A stretch of DNA of 64,000 nt from Pseudomonas helmanticensis (GTDB lineage Bacteria > Pseudomonadota > Gammaproteobacteria > Pseudomonadales > Pseudomonadaceae). Below, piece by piece: positions 10,614 through 19,785 of this stretch (position 1 is the stretch's first letter; the number at the start of each line of letters is the position of its first letter). The notes beneath the pieces are model-generated. The model was not told the DNA's origin and made no database searches. It worked only from the letters and a program-made list of their open reading frames with translations. Where the stretch lies: positions 4,847,501-4,911,500 of the forward strand of contig NZ_FXUY01000001.1 in NCBI RefSeq assembly GCF_900182985.1. The letters run 5' to 3'. Made by a program: the position numbers and the translations under genes.

Positions 10614-12611
10614 ATGCCTAGCCGTCGTGAGCGTGCCAACGCCATTCGTGCCCTCAGCATGGATGCCGTGCAAAAAGCCAACAGCGGCCATCCCGGTGCC
10701 CCTATGGGTATGGCAGATATCGCCGAAGTGCTTTGGCGCGACTACCTCAAGCACAACCCGAGCAATCCATCGTTCGCCGACCGTGACCGCTTCGTGCTGT
10801 CCAACGGCCACGGCTCGATGTTGATCTACTCGCTGCTGCACCTGACCGGTTACGACCTGTCGATCGACGACCTCAAGCAGTTCCGTCAATTGCACAGCCG
10901 CACCCCGGGCCACCCGGAATTCGGTTACACCCCGGGCGTTGAAACCACCACCGGCCCGCTGGGTCAGGGTCTGGCCAACGCCGTCGGTTTCGCCCTGGCA
11001 GAGAAAGTCCTGGGCGCGCAGTTCAACCGTCCAGGCCACGACATTGTTGATCACCACACCTATGTGTTCCTGGGTGATGGCTGCATGATGGAAGGCATTT
11101 CCCACGAAGTCGCTTCCTTGGCCGGCACTCTGGGTCTGGGCAAGCTGATCGCTTTCTACGATGACAACGGCATCTCCATCGACGGCGAAGTCGAAGGCTG
11201 GTTCACCGATGACACCCCGAAGCGTTTCGAAGCCTACAACTGGCAGGTGATCCGCAACGTTGACGGTCACGACCCGGAAGAGATCAAGACCGCCATCGAA
11301 ACCGCGCGCAAGAGCCCGCTGCCGACCCTGATCTGCTGCAAGACCACCATTGGTTTCGGTTCGCCGAACAAGCAGGGCAAGGAAGACTGCCACGGCGCTC
11401 CATTGGGCGACGCGGAAATCGCCCTGACCCGCAAGGCGCTGAACTGGAACTACGGCCCGTTCGAAATCCCGGCCGACATCTATGCCGAGTGGGATGCCAA
11501 AGAAAAAGGTCGCGCCGCTGAAGCCGAATGGGATCAGCGTTTCGCTGCCTACTCCGCTGCGTTCCCGACCGAAGCCAACGAACTGGTACGTCGCCTGAGC
11601 GGCGAACTGCCGGCCGACTTCTCGGAAAAAGCTTCGGCTTACATCGCTGAAGTCGCGGCCAAAGGCGAAACCATCGCCAGCCGTAAAGCCAGCCAGAACA
11701 CCCTGAACGCATTCGGCCCGCTGCTGCCGGAACTGCTTGGCGGCTCCGCTGACCTGGCCGGTTCCAACCTGACCCTGTGGAAAGGTTGCAAAGGCGTCAG
11801 CGCTGAAGATGCCAGCGGCAACTACATGTACTACGGCGTGCGCGAATTCGGCATGACCGCAATCATGAACGGCGTGACCCTGCACGGCGGCCTGGTGCCT
11901 TACGGCGCGACCTTCCTGATGTTCATGGAATACGCCCGCAACGCCGTGCGCATGTCCGCGCTGATGAAGAAGCAAGTGATCCACGTCTACACCCACGACT
12001 CCATCGGTCTGGGCGAAGACGGCCCGACGCACCAGCCGATCGAGCAACTGACCAGCCTGCGTACCACACCGAACCTCGACACCTGGCGTCCAGCCGATGC
12101 CGTTGAATCGGCCGTGGCCTGGAAAAACGCGCTGGAGCGTAAGGACGGCCCTTCGGCGCTGATCTTCTCGCGTCAGAACCTGCAACACCAGGAACGCGAT
12201 GCCGGCCAGATCGCCGCCATCAGCCGTGGCGGTTATGTACTGAAGGACTGCGCAGGCGAGCCTGAGCTGATCCTGATTTCGACCGGTTCGGAAGTCGGTC
12301 TGGCGGTTCAGGCTTACGACAAGCTGACCGAGCAGGGCCGCAAGGTGCGTGTGGTTTCCATGCCGTGCACCAGCGTGTTCGATGCTCAGGATGCGGGCTA
12401 CAAGCAAGCCGTGCTGCCGTTGCAAGTCAGCGCACGTATCGCCATCGAAGCGGCACACGCCGACTTCTGGTTCAAGTACGTGGGTCTGGAAGGTCGCGTG
12501 ATCGGCATGACCACTTACGGCGAATCGGCTCCGGCTTCGGCACTGTTCGAAGAGTTCGGCTTCACCCTGGAAAACATCCTGGGTCAGGCTGAAGAGCTGC
12601 TGGAAGACTAA
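10614..12611 (+). CDS. tkt: Transketolase
   Basis: Transketolase moves two-carbon units between sugar phosphates in the pentose phosphate pathway, using thiamine diphosphate. The 665-residue protein is full length. It has [17 protein letters not shown] at the N-terminus, [21 protein letters not shown] active-site sequence, the ThDP motif [20 protein letters not shown], and [15 protein letters not shown] in the second domain. AGGAGATCAGCG precedes the ATG. It heads a sugar-phosphate cluster with epd, pgk and fba. The long open frame on the opposite strand is a codon-bias shadow. Confidence 0.98.
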   Translation: MPSRRERANAIRALSMDAVQKANSGHPGAPMGMADIAEVLWRDYLKHNPSNPSFADRDRFVLSNGHGSMLIYSLLHLTGYDLSIDDLKQFRQLHSRTPGHPEFGYTPGVETTTGPLGQGLANAVGFALAEKVLGAQFNRPGHDIVDHHTYVFLGDGCMMEGISHEVASLAGTLGLGKLIAFYDDNGISIDGEVEGWFTDDTPKRFEAYNWQVIRNVDGHDPEEIKTAIETARKSPLPTLICCKTTIGFGSPNKQGKEDCHGAPLGDAEIALTRKALNWNYGPFEIPADIYAEWDAKEKGRAAEAEWDQRFAAYSAAFPTEANELVRRLSGELPADFSEKASAYIAEVAAKGETIASRKASQNTLNAFGPLLPELLGGSADLAGSNLTLWKGCKGVSAEDASGNYMYYGVREFGMTAIMNGVTLHGGLVPYGATFLMFMEYARNAVRMSALMKKQVIHVYTHDSIGLGEDGPTHQPIEQLTSLRTTPNLDTWRPADAVESAVAWKNALERKDGPSALIFSRQNLQHQERDAGQIAAISRGGYVLKDCAGEPELILISTGSEVGLAVQAYDKLTEQGRKVRVVSMPCTSVFDAQDAGYKQAVLPLQVSARIAIEAAHADFWFKYVGLEGRVIGMTTYGESAPASALFEEFGFTLENILGQAEELLED

Positions 12612-12618
12612 GCAGTAC

Positions 12619-12646
12619 GAATGCGGTGGCCCCAGCCACCGCATTC
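12619..12646 (+). terminator. Hairpin after tkt
   Basis: GAATGCGGTGG and CCACCGCATTC are exact complements with loop CCCCAG, 8 bases past the tkt stop. No T-run follows, so it may be a 3' stabilising or weak terminator hairpin. Confidence 0.55.
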
Positions 12647-12647
12647 C

Positions 12648-12737
12648 CCTGTAGGAGCTGCCGGAGGCTGCGATCTTTTGATCTTGATCTTAAAAAAACA
12701 GGATCAAAAGATCGCAGCCTCCGGCAGCTCCTACAGG
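12648..12737. repeat. REPIN-type inverted repeat, family A
   Basis: Long, near-perfect inverted arms (CCTGTAGGAGCTGCCGGAGG and complement) around an A-rich loop lie between tkt and epd, 35 bases before the epd start. Confidence 0.94.
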
Positions 12738-12771
12738 GGGTTGTGTTGTAGCGAATATTATCGAGAACCCC

Positions 12772-13824
12772 ATGCCTCAACCGCGTCCTTACAAAGTTGC
12801 ACTCAACGGCTACGGCCGGATTGGTCGTTGCGTCTTGCGTGCGTTGTTTGAGCGAGGCGAGAAAGCCGGGTTTGAAATTGTCGCGATCAACGACCTGGCC
12901 GACATGGCCAGCATCGAATACCTGACACGCTTCGACTCCACCCATGGCCGCTTTCCTGGCGAGGTGCGAGTAGAAGGCGATTGTCTGCATATTAATGGTG
13001 ACTGCGTGAAGGTTCTGCGCAGTGCCACCCCCGAAGGCATTGATTGGGCGTCGCTGGGCGTCGATCTGGTGCTTGAGTGTTCCGGTGCCTATAACACCCG
13101 TGAAGACGGCCAGCGCTTTCTCGACGCCGGCGCACCACGCGTGTTGTTCTCGCAGCCGATGGCCAGCGAGGCAGATGTCGACGCCACCATCGTCTACGGC
13201 GTCAATCAGGATTGCCTGACCGGCGACGAACTCTTGGTGTCCAACGCCTCCTGCACCACCAACTGCGGCGTGCCGCTGTTGCGCTTGCTCGACAAGGCGA
13301 TCGGCCTCGATTACGTGTCGATCACCACGATTCACTCGGCGATGAACGATCAGCCAGTGATCGACGCCTATCATCACGAAGACCTGCGCCGCACCCGTTC
13401 GGCGTTCCAGTCGGTGATCCCGGTGTCCACCGGTCTGGCGCGCGGTATCGAGCGCCTGCTGCCGGAACTTGCCGGGCGAATTCAGGCCAAAGCCGTACGC
13501 GTGCCGACGGTCAACGTGTCCTGCCTCGACATCACGATGCAGACCGCCACCGCGACCGACGCCAACGAAGTCAACCGGATCCTGCGCGAGGCTGCCACCA
13601 GTGGTCCGCTCAAAGGCCTGCTCGCCTATACCGAGCTGCCGCACGCCAGTTGTGATTTCAACCATGACCCACATTCGGCCATCGTCGATGCCAGTCAGAC
13701 CCGTGTTTCCGGCCCCAAGCTGGTGAACATCCTGGCCTGGTTCGACAACGAATGGGGTTTTGCCAACCGAATGCTGGACGTTGCAGAACACTATCTGCAA
13801 ACAGCAACTTCAAAAAAACCGTAG
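12772..13824 (+). CDS. epd: D-erythrose-4-phosphate dehydrogenase
   Basis: Epd oxidises erythrose 4-phosphate to 4-phosphoerythronate with NAD+, the first step of one pyridoxal phosphate route. The 350-residue protein has the GAPDH fold: NGYGRIGRCVLRAL for NAD binding, SNASCTTNC with the nucleophile Cys161, and TTIHSAMNDQ with the catalytic His. Placement between tkt and pgk and sequence features such as SAMNDQPVIDAYHHEDLRR favour Epd over glycolytic Gap. Its stop overlaps the pgk ribosome site, so the two are co-translated. Confidence 0.92.
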   Translation: MPQPRPYKVALNGYGRIGRCVLRALFERGEKAGFEIVAINDLADMASIEYLTRFDSTHGRFPGEVRVEGDCLHINGDCVKVLRSATPEGIDWASLGVDLVLECSGAYNTREDGQRFLDAGAPRVLFSQPMASEADVDATIVYGVNQDCLTGDELLVSNASCTTNCGVPLLRLLDKAIGLDYVSITTIHSAMNDQPVIDAYHHEDLRRTRSAFQSVIPVSTGLARGIERLLPELAGRIQAKAVRVPTVNVSCLDITMQTATATDANEVNRILREAATSGPLKGLLAYTELPHASCDFNHDPHSAIVDASQTRVSGPKLVNILAWFDNEWGFANRMLDVAEHYLQTATSKKP

Positions 13825-13836
13825 GAAGTGCGACCC

Positions 13837-15000
13837 ATGACCGTGTTGAAGATGTCCGACCTCGATCTGCAAGGTAAGCGCGTATTGATCCGCGAAGACC
13901 TCAACGTCCCAGTCAAGGACGGTGTTGTCACCAGCGACGCGCGTATCCTGGCTTCGCTGCCGACCATCAAGCTGGCCCTGGAAAAAGGCGCGGCCGTGAT
14001 GGTCTGCTCGCACCTTGGCCGTCCGACCGAAGGCGAGTTCTCCGCCGAGAACAGCCTCAAGCCAGTCGCTGACTACCTGAGCAAGGCGCTGGGCCGTGAA
14101 GTGCCGCTGGTGGCTGATTACCTCGGTGGCGTTGACGTCAAGGCCGGCGACATCGTGCTGTTCGAAAACGTGCGCTTCAACAAAGGCGAGAAAAAGAACG
14201 CTGACGAACTGGCCCAGCAATACGCTGCCCTGTGCGACGTGTTCGTGATGGACGCTTTCGGCACCGCTCACCGTGCCGAGGGTTCGACCCACGGCGTGGC
14301 CAAGTTCGCCAAAGTAGCGGCCGCTGGTCCACTGCTGGCCGCTGAACTGGATGCACTGGGCAAAGCGCTGGGCGCGCCGGCTCAGCCAATGGCGGCCATC
14401 GTTGCCGGCTCCAAGGTGTCGACCAAACTCGACGTGCTGAACAGCTTGAGCCAGATCTGCAATCAACTGATCGTCGGCGGCGGCATCGCCAACACCTTCC
14501 TCGCGGCGGCCGGTCACCCGGTAGGCAAATCGCTGTACGAACCGGATCTGCTCGACACCGCGCGCGCTATCGCTGCCAAAGTCAGCGTGCCGTTGCCGGT
14601 TGACGTTGTGGTTGCCAAAGAATTCGCTGAAACCGCCGAAGCCACCGTCAAGCTGATCGCTGACGTTGCTGCCGACGACATGATTCTGGACATCGGTCCG
14701 CAAACCGCAGCCAACTTCGCCGAACTGCTGAAGTCGTCGAAAACCATTCTGTGGAACGGCCCGGTCGGCGTGTTCGAATTCGACCAGTTCGGCAATGGCA
14801 CCAAAGTGCTGGCCCAGGCGATCGCTGAAAGCTCGGCGTTCTCCATTGCTGGCGGTGGCGACACCCTGGCCGCGATCGATAAATATGGCGTGGCTGAGCA
14901 AATCTCCTACATTTCCACCGGTGGTGGCGCGTTCCTCGAATTCGTCGAGGGCAAAGTGCTGCCAGCCGTTGAAGTCCTGGAAAGCCGGGCCAAGGCCTGA
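13837..15000 (+). CDS. pgk: Phosphoglycerate kinase
   Basis: Pgk transfers phosphate between 1,3-bisphosphoglycerate and ADP. The 387-residue protein has [25 protein letters not shown] and the nucleotide-binding [13 protein letters not shown] followed by [13 protein letters not shown] chose ATG 13837, 8 bases after AGGAAG; a GTG three codons earlier is too close to that site. It is tightly linked to epd (12 bases) and is followed by two small envelope genes before fba. Confidence 0.97.
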   Translation: MTVLKMSDLDLQGKRVLIREDLNVPVKDGVVTSDARILASLPTIKLALEKGAAVMVCSHLGRPTEGEFSAENSLKPVADYLSKALGREVPLVADYLGGVDVKAGDIVLFENVRFNKGEKKNADELAQQYAALCDVFVMDAFGTAHRAEGSTHGVAKFAKVAAAGPLLAAELDALGKALGAPAQPMAAIVAGSKVSTKLDVLNSLSQICNQLIVGGGIANTFLAAAGHPVGKSLYEPDLLDTARAIAAKVSVPLPVDVVVAKEFAETAEATVKLIADVAADDMILDIGPQTAANFAELLKSSKTILWNGPVGVFEFDQFGNGTKVLAQAIAESSAFSIAGGGDTLAAIDKYGVAEQISYISTGGGAFLEFVEGKVLPAVEVLESRAKA

Positions 15001-15034
15001 GGCCGCCCGTTTGGCCAGGCAAAGGAGTGTTTAC

Positions 15035-15256
15035 ATGGTCAAGTCGTTAGCACTGTTGTTGCTGACCGGTACGCTTGCGGCCTGCGGGAGTAACCCGAAG
15101 GCCGAAGCGACGCCGGCACCGAGCGAGTCGCAGAAGGGCTGCTATCAGGCCGACTGGCAGGCCGAAACCAACCCGGTGCTGAACAAGCGATCCGGGCCGG
15201 ACGGTCTGGACAAATACGAGACGCAAACCCCGGCCAAGGAACATGGTTGTCCTTGA
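15035..15256 (+). CDS. Small lipoprotein of unknown function
   Basis: This 73-residue frame starts at ATG 15035 after AAAGGAG, 34 bases past pgk. It has a lipoprotein signal, MVKSLALLLLTGTLAAC (Cys17), and a short polar mature part with two further Cys (KGCYQADW and HGCP). I do not recognise a family. The strong ribosome site and clear lipobox support a real gene co-transcribed with pgk. Confidence 0.75.
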   Translation: MVKSLALLLLTGTLAACGSNPKAEATPAPSESQKGCYQADWQAETNPVLNKRSGPDGLDKYETQTPAKEHGCP

Positions 15257-15313
15257 CGGGTCTGACTCTTTAACTCAGGGCTGGCGGCGTGCGCCGTCAG
15301 TCGAGGAACACGG

Positions 15314-15646
15314 ATGAAAGGCTTGATCGCCATTGCGGCATTGGCATTGTTGGGCGGTTGCGCGCAGTTGAACCTGTTTCAGTCGTCTACCCCGGCAGAT
15401 AACTGGACCACCTGGACCTGCGACAGCCAGGCCAAAGTGCTGTGGCGCTACGCCGACGCCGGCCAGAAGGAAGTCGACGTTCGACTGGGTGGCGGTGATC
15501 AGGTCTATCGCCTGAAAGAAGAGCCGGGCGCCTCGGGCACGCTGTACAGCGACGGCATGCTGGCGTTTCACGTCAAGGGTGACGAAGGCCTGGTGTACTG
15601 GGTCGCCACCAATGACCTGATCGGCCGCGGCTGCAAGGCGCAATAA
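15314..15646 (+). CDS. MliC-family lysozyme inhibitor lipoprotein
   Basis: MliC proteins bind the active site of C-type lysozymes and protect peptidoglycan. The 110-residue protein has a lipoprotein signal (IAALALLGGC, Cys16) and the small beta-barrel with the paired cysteines of WTCDSQAKVLWRY and LIGRGCKAQ; YWVATNDLIGRGC is close to the inhibitory-loop pattern of the family. GAGGAACACGG precedes the ATG. It sits in the pgk-fba interval, probably in the same transcript. Confidence 0.85.
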   Translation: MKGLIAIAALALLGGCAQLNLFQSSTPADNWTTWTCDSQAKVLWRYADAGQKEVDVRLGGGDQVYRLKEEPGASGTLYSDGMLAFHVKGDEGLVYWVATNDLIGRGCKAQ

Positions 15647-15666
15647 CTGACACACCGCAGGCCCAT

Positions 15667-15755
15667 TGTAGGCCTTCGCCTGCTCGCGATAGCGGTATGA
15701 CAGTCGCTGCAATATTGACTGCAAGATGGCTATCGCGAGCAGGCTCACTCCTACA
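15667..15755. repeat. REPIN-type inverted repeat, family B
   Basis: Arms related to TGTAGGAGTGAGCCTGCTCGCGATAGC face each other across about 40 bases, between the MliC gene and fba. The left arm is diverged (GGCCTTCGCC). Confidence 0.9.
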
Positions 15756-15898
15756 GGGGTTCTGCGCAGTTCTGAAGAATTGGCTTTATCGAATCACCAG
15801 ACCGGGCCTCGACCCCCGATCTGCAATCACTTGAATAGCCGCCGCCGCTCCGGCAGGCTGGCACGATTAACGACCCTCAACCGGGAGAGACACACACA

Positions 15899-16963
15899 AT
15901 GGCACTTATCAGCATGCGCCAGATGTTGGACCACGCAGCCGAGTTCGGCTACGGCGTTCCAGCCTTCAACGTCAACAATCTTGAGCAGATGCGCGCCATC
16001 ATGGAAGCCGCTGACAAGACTGACTCCCCGGTGATCGTTCAGGCTTCGGCCGGCGCTCGCAAATACGCCGGCGCACCATTCCTGCGTCACCTGATCCTGG
16101 CCGCGATCGAAGAATTCCCGCACATCCCGGTGTGCATGCACCAGGACCACGGCACCAGCCCTGACGTCTGCCAGCGTTCGATTCAACTGGGCTTCAGCTC
16201 GGTAATGATGGACGGCTCGCTGGGCGAAGACGGCAAGACCCCGACCGACTACGACTACAACGTCCGCGTTACCCAGCAAACCGTGGCCATGGCTCACGCC
16301 TGCGGCGTATCGGTAGAAGGCGAGCTGGGCTGCCTGGGTTCGCTGGAAACCGGCATGGCCGGTGAAGAAGACGGCATCGGCGCCGAAGGCGTTCTGGATC
16401 ACAGCCAAATGCTGACCGACCCGGAAGAAGCCGCTGACTTCGTCAAGCGCACCCAAGTCGATGCTTTGGCCATCGCCATCGGCACCAGCCACGGCGCCTA
16501 CAAGTTCACCAAGCCACCTACCGGTGACGTGCTGGCGATCGACCGCATCAAGGAAATCCACAAACGCATCCCGAACACCCACCTGGTGATGCACGGTTCG
16601 TCCTCGGTGCCACAAGAGTGGCTGGCGATCATCAACCAGTACGGCGGCGACATCAAAGAAACCTACGGCGTACCGGTTGAAGAAATTGTCGAAGGCATCA
16701 AGTACGGCGTGCGCAAAGTCAACATCGACACCGACCTGCGCCTGGCGTCCACCGGTGCGATGCGTCGCCTGATGGCCACCAACCCAAGCGAATTCGACCC
16801 ACGTAAATTCTTCGGCGCCACCGTGACCGCGATGCGTGATGTGTGTATCGCTCGTTATGAAGCGTTCGGTACTGCCGGTAATGCTTCGAAGATCAAACCG
16901 ATCTCGCTGGAAGCGATGTATCAGCGGTATTTGAAGGGTGAGTTGAACGCTAAGGTGAACTAA
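15899..16963 (+). CDS. fba: Class II fructose-bisphosphate aldolase
   Basis: Zinc-dependent aldolase that interconverts fructose 1,6-bisphosphate with dihydroxyacetone phosphate and glyceraldehyde 3-phosphate. The 354-residue protein has the metal and substrate motifs [18 protein letters not shown] (zinc-binding His), [26 protein letters not shown] and [19 protein letters not shown] precedes the ATG and an intrinsic terminator follows. In this group aldolase serves gluconeogenesis as well as sugar use. Confidence 0.97.
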   Translation: MALISMRQMLDHAAEFGYGVPAFNVNNLEQMRAIMEAADKTDSPVIVQASAGARKYAGAPFLRHLILAAIEEFPHIPVCMHQDHGTSPDVCQRSIQLGFSSVMMDGSLGEDGKTPTDYDYNVRVTQQTVAMAHACGVSVEGELGCLGSLETGMAGEEDGIGAEGVLDHSQMLTDPEEAADFVKRTQVDALAIAIGTSHGAYKFTKPPTGDVLAIDRIKEIHKRIPNTHLVMHGSSSVPQEWLAIINQYGGDIKETYGVPVEEIVEGIKYGVRKVNIDTDLRLASTGAMRRLMATNPSEFDPRKFFGATVTAMRDVCIARYEAFGTAGNASKIKPISLEAMYQRYLKGELNAKVN

Positions 16964-16986
16964 GCCTGAGTGTTAACTAGCGTTAT

Positions 16987-17015
16987 GAAAAACCCGCCGA
17001 GAGGCGGGTTTTTTT
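16987..17015 (+). terminator. Intrinsic terminator of fba
   Basis: AAAACCCGCC-GAGA-GGCGGGTTTTTTT: a 7-bp GC-rich stem, a short loop and a T-run, 24 bases past the fba stop. Confidence 0.93.
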
Positions 17016-17041
17016 GCAGCTGCGATTTTTGGAGGTAAAAG

Positions 17042-18241
17042 CTATCCAAAAGTGAGAGCAAAGTGTGAGGCGGATTGCTGGATGGCAATGATCACATGGG
17101 GCGCTTGTTCTCGATATTCGGGGTAGCGCTTAAGCACGGATTCAACCGCCGTCAGCATTCGTTGAATGCGCTCCTTGGGTTGCTCGATCCCGCAGGTTTC
17201 TGCGAACTCCAAAACTCCTTGTCGCGAGGCAAACATTGATTTGTTACCTGCCAGATCCAGTGCCAAAACATCTTCGGGAATATACGCCGTGGTGTTGACG
17301 ATGTCGTAGGCCGGGGCCAGACGTGCATCCCGTTGCGTTGGATTGGAATAGAGCAAGCCGAAGTTTTTCAAATGGGCATCGCCGTTGCCAACAATGCAGC
17401 TCAGGGCGACAGTATCGAAGAGTTGGTCGAGGGAAGAGCTTACATTTTCCGCCGGACAGAACACTCGGATTGCCTTGGCGATTGCCGCATAGCTTTTGCT
17501 GTACTTCTGATTGGCTGAAAGCCCCATCAGTACCGCCATGTCTTCAAAGCCTATTGGATTGAACTGGTCGTCGCGATCAAAACGACGCATGACAAATAGC
17601 TTGCCGTTGTTTGAAAGGTAAAAAGGAGGCACGGGGATGCCTGCCTCTTTGGCCATGGACATGCACAGGAACTCATTGATCGCCAGCCCCGGAAATTCAT
17701 CGCGACCACTTTTGATGATCAGATCCGAAGTTTTCGAGGTCACTCGGGGTAATTCAATTCCGTTCTGCTCCGGTACCAGCACCTTGGGCTGAACACCTGA
17801 AATGCCAGCTCGAAGGATGTAGCGATCTAGAAGGTCGGCGAAGATATCTTCTGTACCGTCCCAGGTCAGAATCTCATCAAGCTTCTCTCCTGGAAATTGT
17901 TGTTCCTCCAGCAAGGAATCAACTGTTTCAGAGCGCACTTGAACTCGGCCAATGGGCGAAGAGCTGCCGGAGAGCGCCAGTAAAAGCATCGGGTCGACAT
18001 TTACGGTTTTGGCCAAGCGATTGCGCAATTGCTCAAGCACGTAGCCTTCCGGCAGATTCATCTGGAAGACAGGGTGCAGCTCACGCCGACGAAATTCGTC
18101 ATGCCGTACGGGCATCGACAAGCTGATTGCCGTAGCAGGCAACGCATCTGCGTGATATCGGAACGTAAAATCTTCGGTATCGCTGAAAATCCAGCCGCTG
18201 TTCCCCTCAGGGGTGCTGACCTGGAGCGAGGACATTTTCAT
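17042..18241 (-). CDS. hipA: HipA-type serine/threonine kinase toxin
   Basis: HipA toxins phosphorylate translation targets such as glutamyl-tRNA synthetase and cause growth arrest and persistence. The 399-residue protein has an N-terminal HipA domain, the autophosphorylation region ISGVQPKV (Ser148 equivalent to E. coli Ser150), ATP-binding LIIKS (Lys177), the catalytic loop GNGDAHLKN (Asp288) and metal-binding AYDIVNT (Asp313), so the kinase looks intact. ATG 18241 overlaps the hipB stop as ATGA. Base composition (more A+T) differs from neighbouring housekeeping genes, which hints at acquisition. Confidence 0.93.
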   Translation of the reverse strand: MKMSSLQVSTPEGNSGWIFSDTEDFTFRYHADALPATAISLSMPVRHDEFRRRELHPVFQMNLPEGYVLEQLRNRLAKTVNVDPMLLLALSGSSSPIGRVQVRSETVDSLLEEQQFPGEKLDEILTWDGTEDIFADLLDRYILRAGISGVQPKVLVPEQNGIELPRVTSKTSDLIIKSGRDEFPGLAINEFLCMSMAKEAGIPVPPFYLSNNGKLFVMRRFDRDDQFNPIGFEDMAVLMGLSANQKYSKSYAAIAKAIRVFCPAENVSSSLDQLFDTVALSCIVGNGDAHLKNFGLLYSNPTQRDARLAPAYDIVNTTAYIPEDVLALDLAGNKSMFASRQGVLEFAETCGIEQPKERIQRMLTAVESVLKRYPEYREQAPHVIIAIQQSASHFALTFG

Positions 18242-18489
18242 TCGAATAAATCCCCAAGCTCTTCAAGGGTTGGCATGGCGGCTGGAACGACGGCGAGTTC
18301 ACAATCCAGCGCACCCAAAACACGTGCATACGCGATCATGCCGACGGATAAAGTGCCTTTCTCTACTGCGATGACTTTGTGCCGTGTCAGCCCAGCCAAG
18401 TCGGCAAGCTGTGCTTGCGTCAGGCCGCGATTTATACGTTTTTCACGTAACTGAGCGCCGAGACGGCTAATCAATAGGGAATAATCCAT
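18238..18489 (-). CDS. hipB: HipB-type XRE-family antitoxin
   Basis: An 83-residue helix-turn-helix protein of the Cro/CI type (GLTQAQLADLAGLTRHKVIA) that heads the pair and overlaps hipA by four bases. HipB proteins bind HipA and repress their own promoter. The C-terminal tail (PAAMPTLEELGDLFE) is short and acidic, as in other HipB proteins. The AT-rich stretch upstream has an imperfect inverted repeat that could be the operator. Confidence 0.9.
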   Translation of the reverse strand: MDYSLLISRLGAQLREKRINRGLTQAQLADLAGLTRHKVIAVEKGTLSVGMIAYARVLGALDCELAVVPAAMPTLEELGDLFE

Positions 18490-18503
18490 GTGTCGTTACC
18501 GTG

Positions 18504-18521
18504 ACATTTAAGATTTAATGT
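18504..18521. promoter_or_regulatory. Imperfect inverted repeat upstream of hipB
   Basis: ACATTTAA-GA-TTTAATGT (one mismatched pair) lies 15 bases upstream of the hipB start. Its position suits HipB autorepression. Assigned by position only. Confidence 0.4.
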
Positions 18522-18610
18522 AGCGTATACGGAACACTTTATCCATTTGTCAGTGATGACTCTTTTTCGTCACTGCGATGACAGAAAAGACTACGGCCCA
18601 TTTGAACCCC

Positions 18611-18700
18611 TGTAGGAGTGAGCCTGCTCGCGATGGCGGTGGATCAGTCAGCACAGATGCTGGATGTTGGTCCGTCATCGCGAGCAGGCTCACTCCTACA
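18611..18700. repeat. REPIN-type inverted repeat, family B
   Basis: Exact inverted arms TGTAGGAGTGAGCCTGCTCG and complement lie across about 45 bases, between hipB and the alginate lyase. Confidence 0.94.
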
Positions 18701-18744
18701 GTTGGATCGGATGTGAACCGTAGGAAATCGGCTGGCTTTGAGGC

Positions 18745-18772
18745 CGTCATCGTTGGCAAGCCAACTCCCACA
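18745..18772. repeat. Single REP-like arm
   Basis: GCCGTCATCGTTGGCAAGCC followed by AACTCCCACAG resembles one arm of a REP family; the partner arm is missing. It lies 22 bases from the end of the alginate lyase gene. Confidence 0.6.
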
Positions 18773-18794
18773 GGGTTTGGGGGGCTCGGCGAAG

Positions 18795-19463
18795 TTATTT
18801 ATCGTGATCGATGTCGAGTTTGGAGAAGGTTACCTGGCCACCTTCACTGGTATATCCGGTGTTGTCCTGCACATAAACCCCGGCCTTGAAGTACAACGGC
18901 TTGTTACGCCACGTCGCGCTGATTTGTGAATCCCATTGATAACCCGCCGCGCTGATGCCGAGCGCACCGCCGGGGCTGAGGTGAATGAGGTAGTTGAATT
19001 CGTTGTCCAGTTTGATCCCGGTAGCCAAGGTGATGACGCGGCTTTCGTCATCGTCCGGGTGCATGCGGACTTTGATCACCAGGTTGCCGGTCTCGATTTT
19101 GGTCTTGTATTGGTATTCAAGTTTGACCAGCGGTTTCTGGCTTTCATAGGCGTGGATCTGGCCAATGACGATCTTGCCCGAACTCGGCACTTTGTTGACC
19201 GTGACCGTCGCGCGCAGCAAGTTGTCGGCGTCGGGGTAATACCAGTTGCGCAGCGTGCCGTTGCTATAGGTTTCGCGCAGTTCGGTGCGCGGGTAGATGG
19301 CGTTTTCGGTTTTTGACCCGGTAACCGGTGACCAGAAAAACAAGGTGCCGGTGTCGGAATGAAAGTACTGATCCTTGAAACCTTTGACCAGTTTGGAGGT
19401 TTCGACGGTGTATGGCGGGCTGCCGACGGGAACGCTGAGGTTCCAGGTTGCGAGATCGATCAT
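18795..19463 (-). CDS. Polysaccharide lyase family 7 (alginate lyase), leaderless
   Basis: PL7 enzymes cleave alginate by beta-elimination. The 222-residue protein has the three family motifs: RTELRE (about residues 58-63), QIH (about 100-102) and YFKAGVYVQ (near 190), with the Gln/His/Tyr/Arg catalytic set. Translation starts at ATG 19463 after GGAAG; an in-frame extension to 19661 crosses the promoter and is not coding. No signal peptide is present, as in the single-domain PA1167-type enzymes, so how or whether it leaves the cell is unclear. There is no alginate operon nearby. Confidence 0.9.
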   Translation of the reverse strand: MIDLATWNLSVPVGSPPYTVETSKLVKGFKDQYFHSDTGTLFFWSPVTGSKTENAIYPRTELRETYSNGTLRNWYYPDADNLLRATVTVNKVPSSGKIVIGQIHAYESQKPLVKLEYQYKTKIETGNLVIKVRMHPDDDESRVITLATGIKLDNEFNYLIHLSPGGALGISAAGYQWDSQISATWRNKPLYFKAGVYVQDNTGYTSEGGQVTFSKLDIDHDK

Positions 19464-19535
19464 GTCGGTTCTTCCACTCGATTCATCCTGAACGCGGGTG
19501 CCAGAAGCTCTAGTCCGCGCCTTTTGGGGGCGGCC

Positions 19536-19564
19536 TTTATAAGCGTAGAGGGATTTTTTGTTAA
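19536..19564 (-). promoter_or_regulatory. Sigma-70 promoter of the PL7 lyase gene
   Basis: On the minus strand, TTAACA (19564-19559), 17 bases, then TATAAA (19541-19536); each hexamer matches the consensus at 5 of 6 positions. It predicts a leader of about 65 bases. The rest of the 322-base gap (19464-19785) holds nothing else I can name. Confidence 0.6.
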
Positions 19565-19785
19565 TGCCCGTTTGGCAGATGATTGGCGTCAACATCCTGT
19601 CGAAATGCCATCTTTCCCGGTTTTCGGGGGCTGTAGCGGTGACCGTTAGTCGGCTAAACAAGGCATTGGCTAAATGATGGCGCGATGACAGCTTCTGCTT
19701 TTTCAGATCACGGACTAGAGTGATGGCTCAGTATGTGTACGGTTTTTACCGGAAACCGACCTGAATTCCCGACAAGAGAAGCAGC

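Noticed and set aside
10608..12644. 678-codon open frame antisense to tkt
   Set aside because: It mirrors tkt exactly, lacks any recognisable domain and is explained by high third-position G+C.
13810..14901. 363-codon open frame antisense to pgk
   Set aside because: pgk is unambiguous on the plus strand; the antisense product has no domain or ribosome site.
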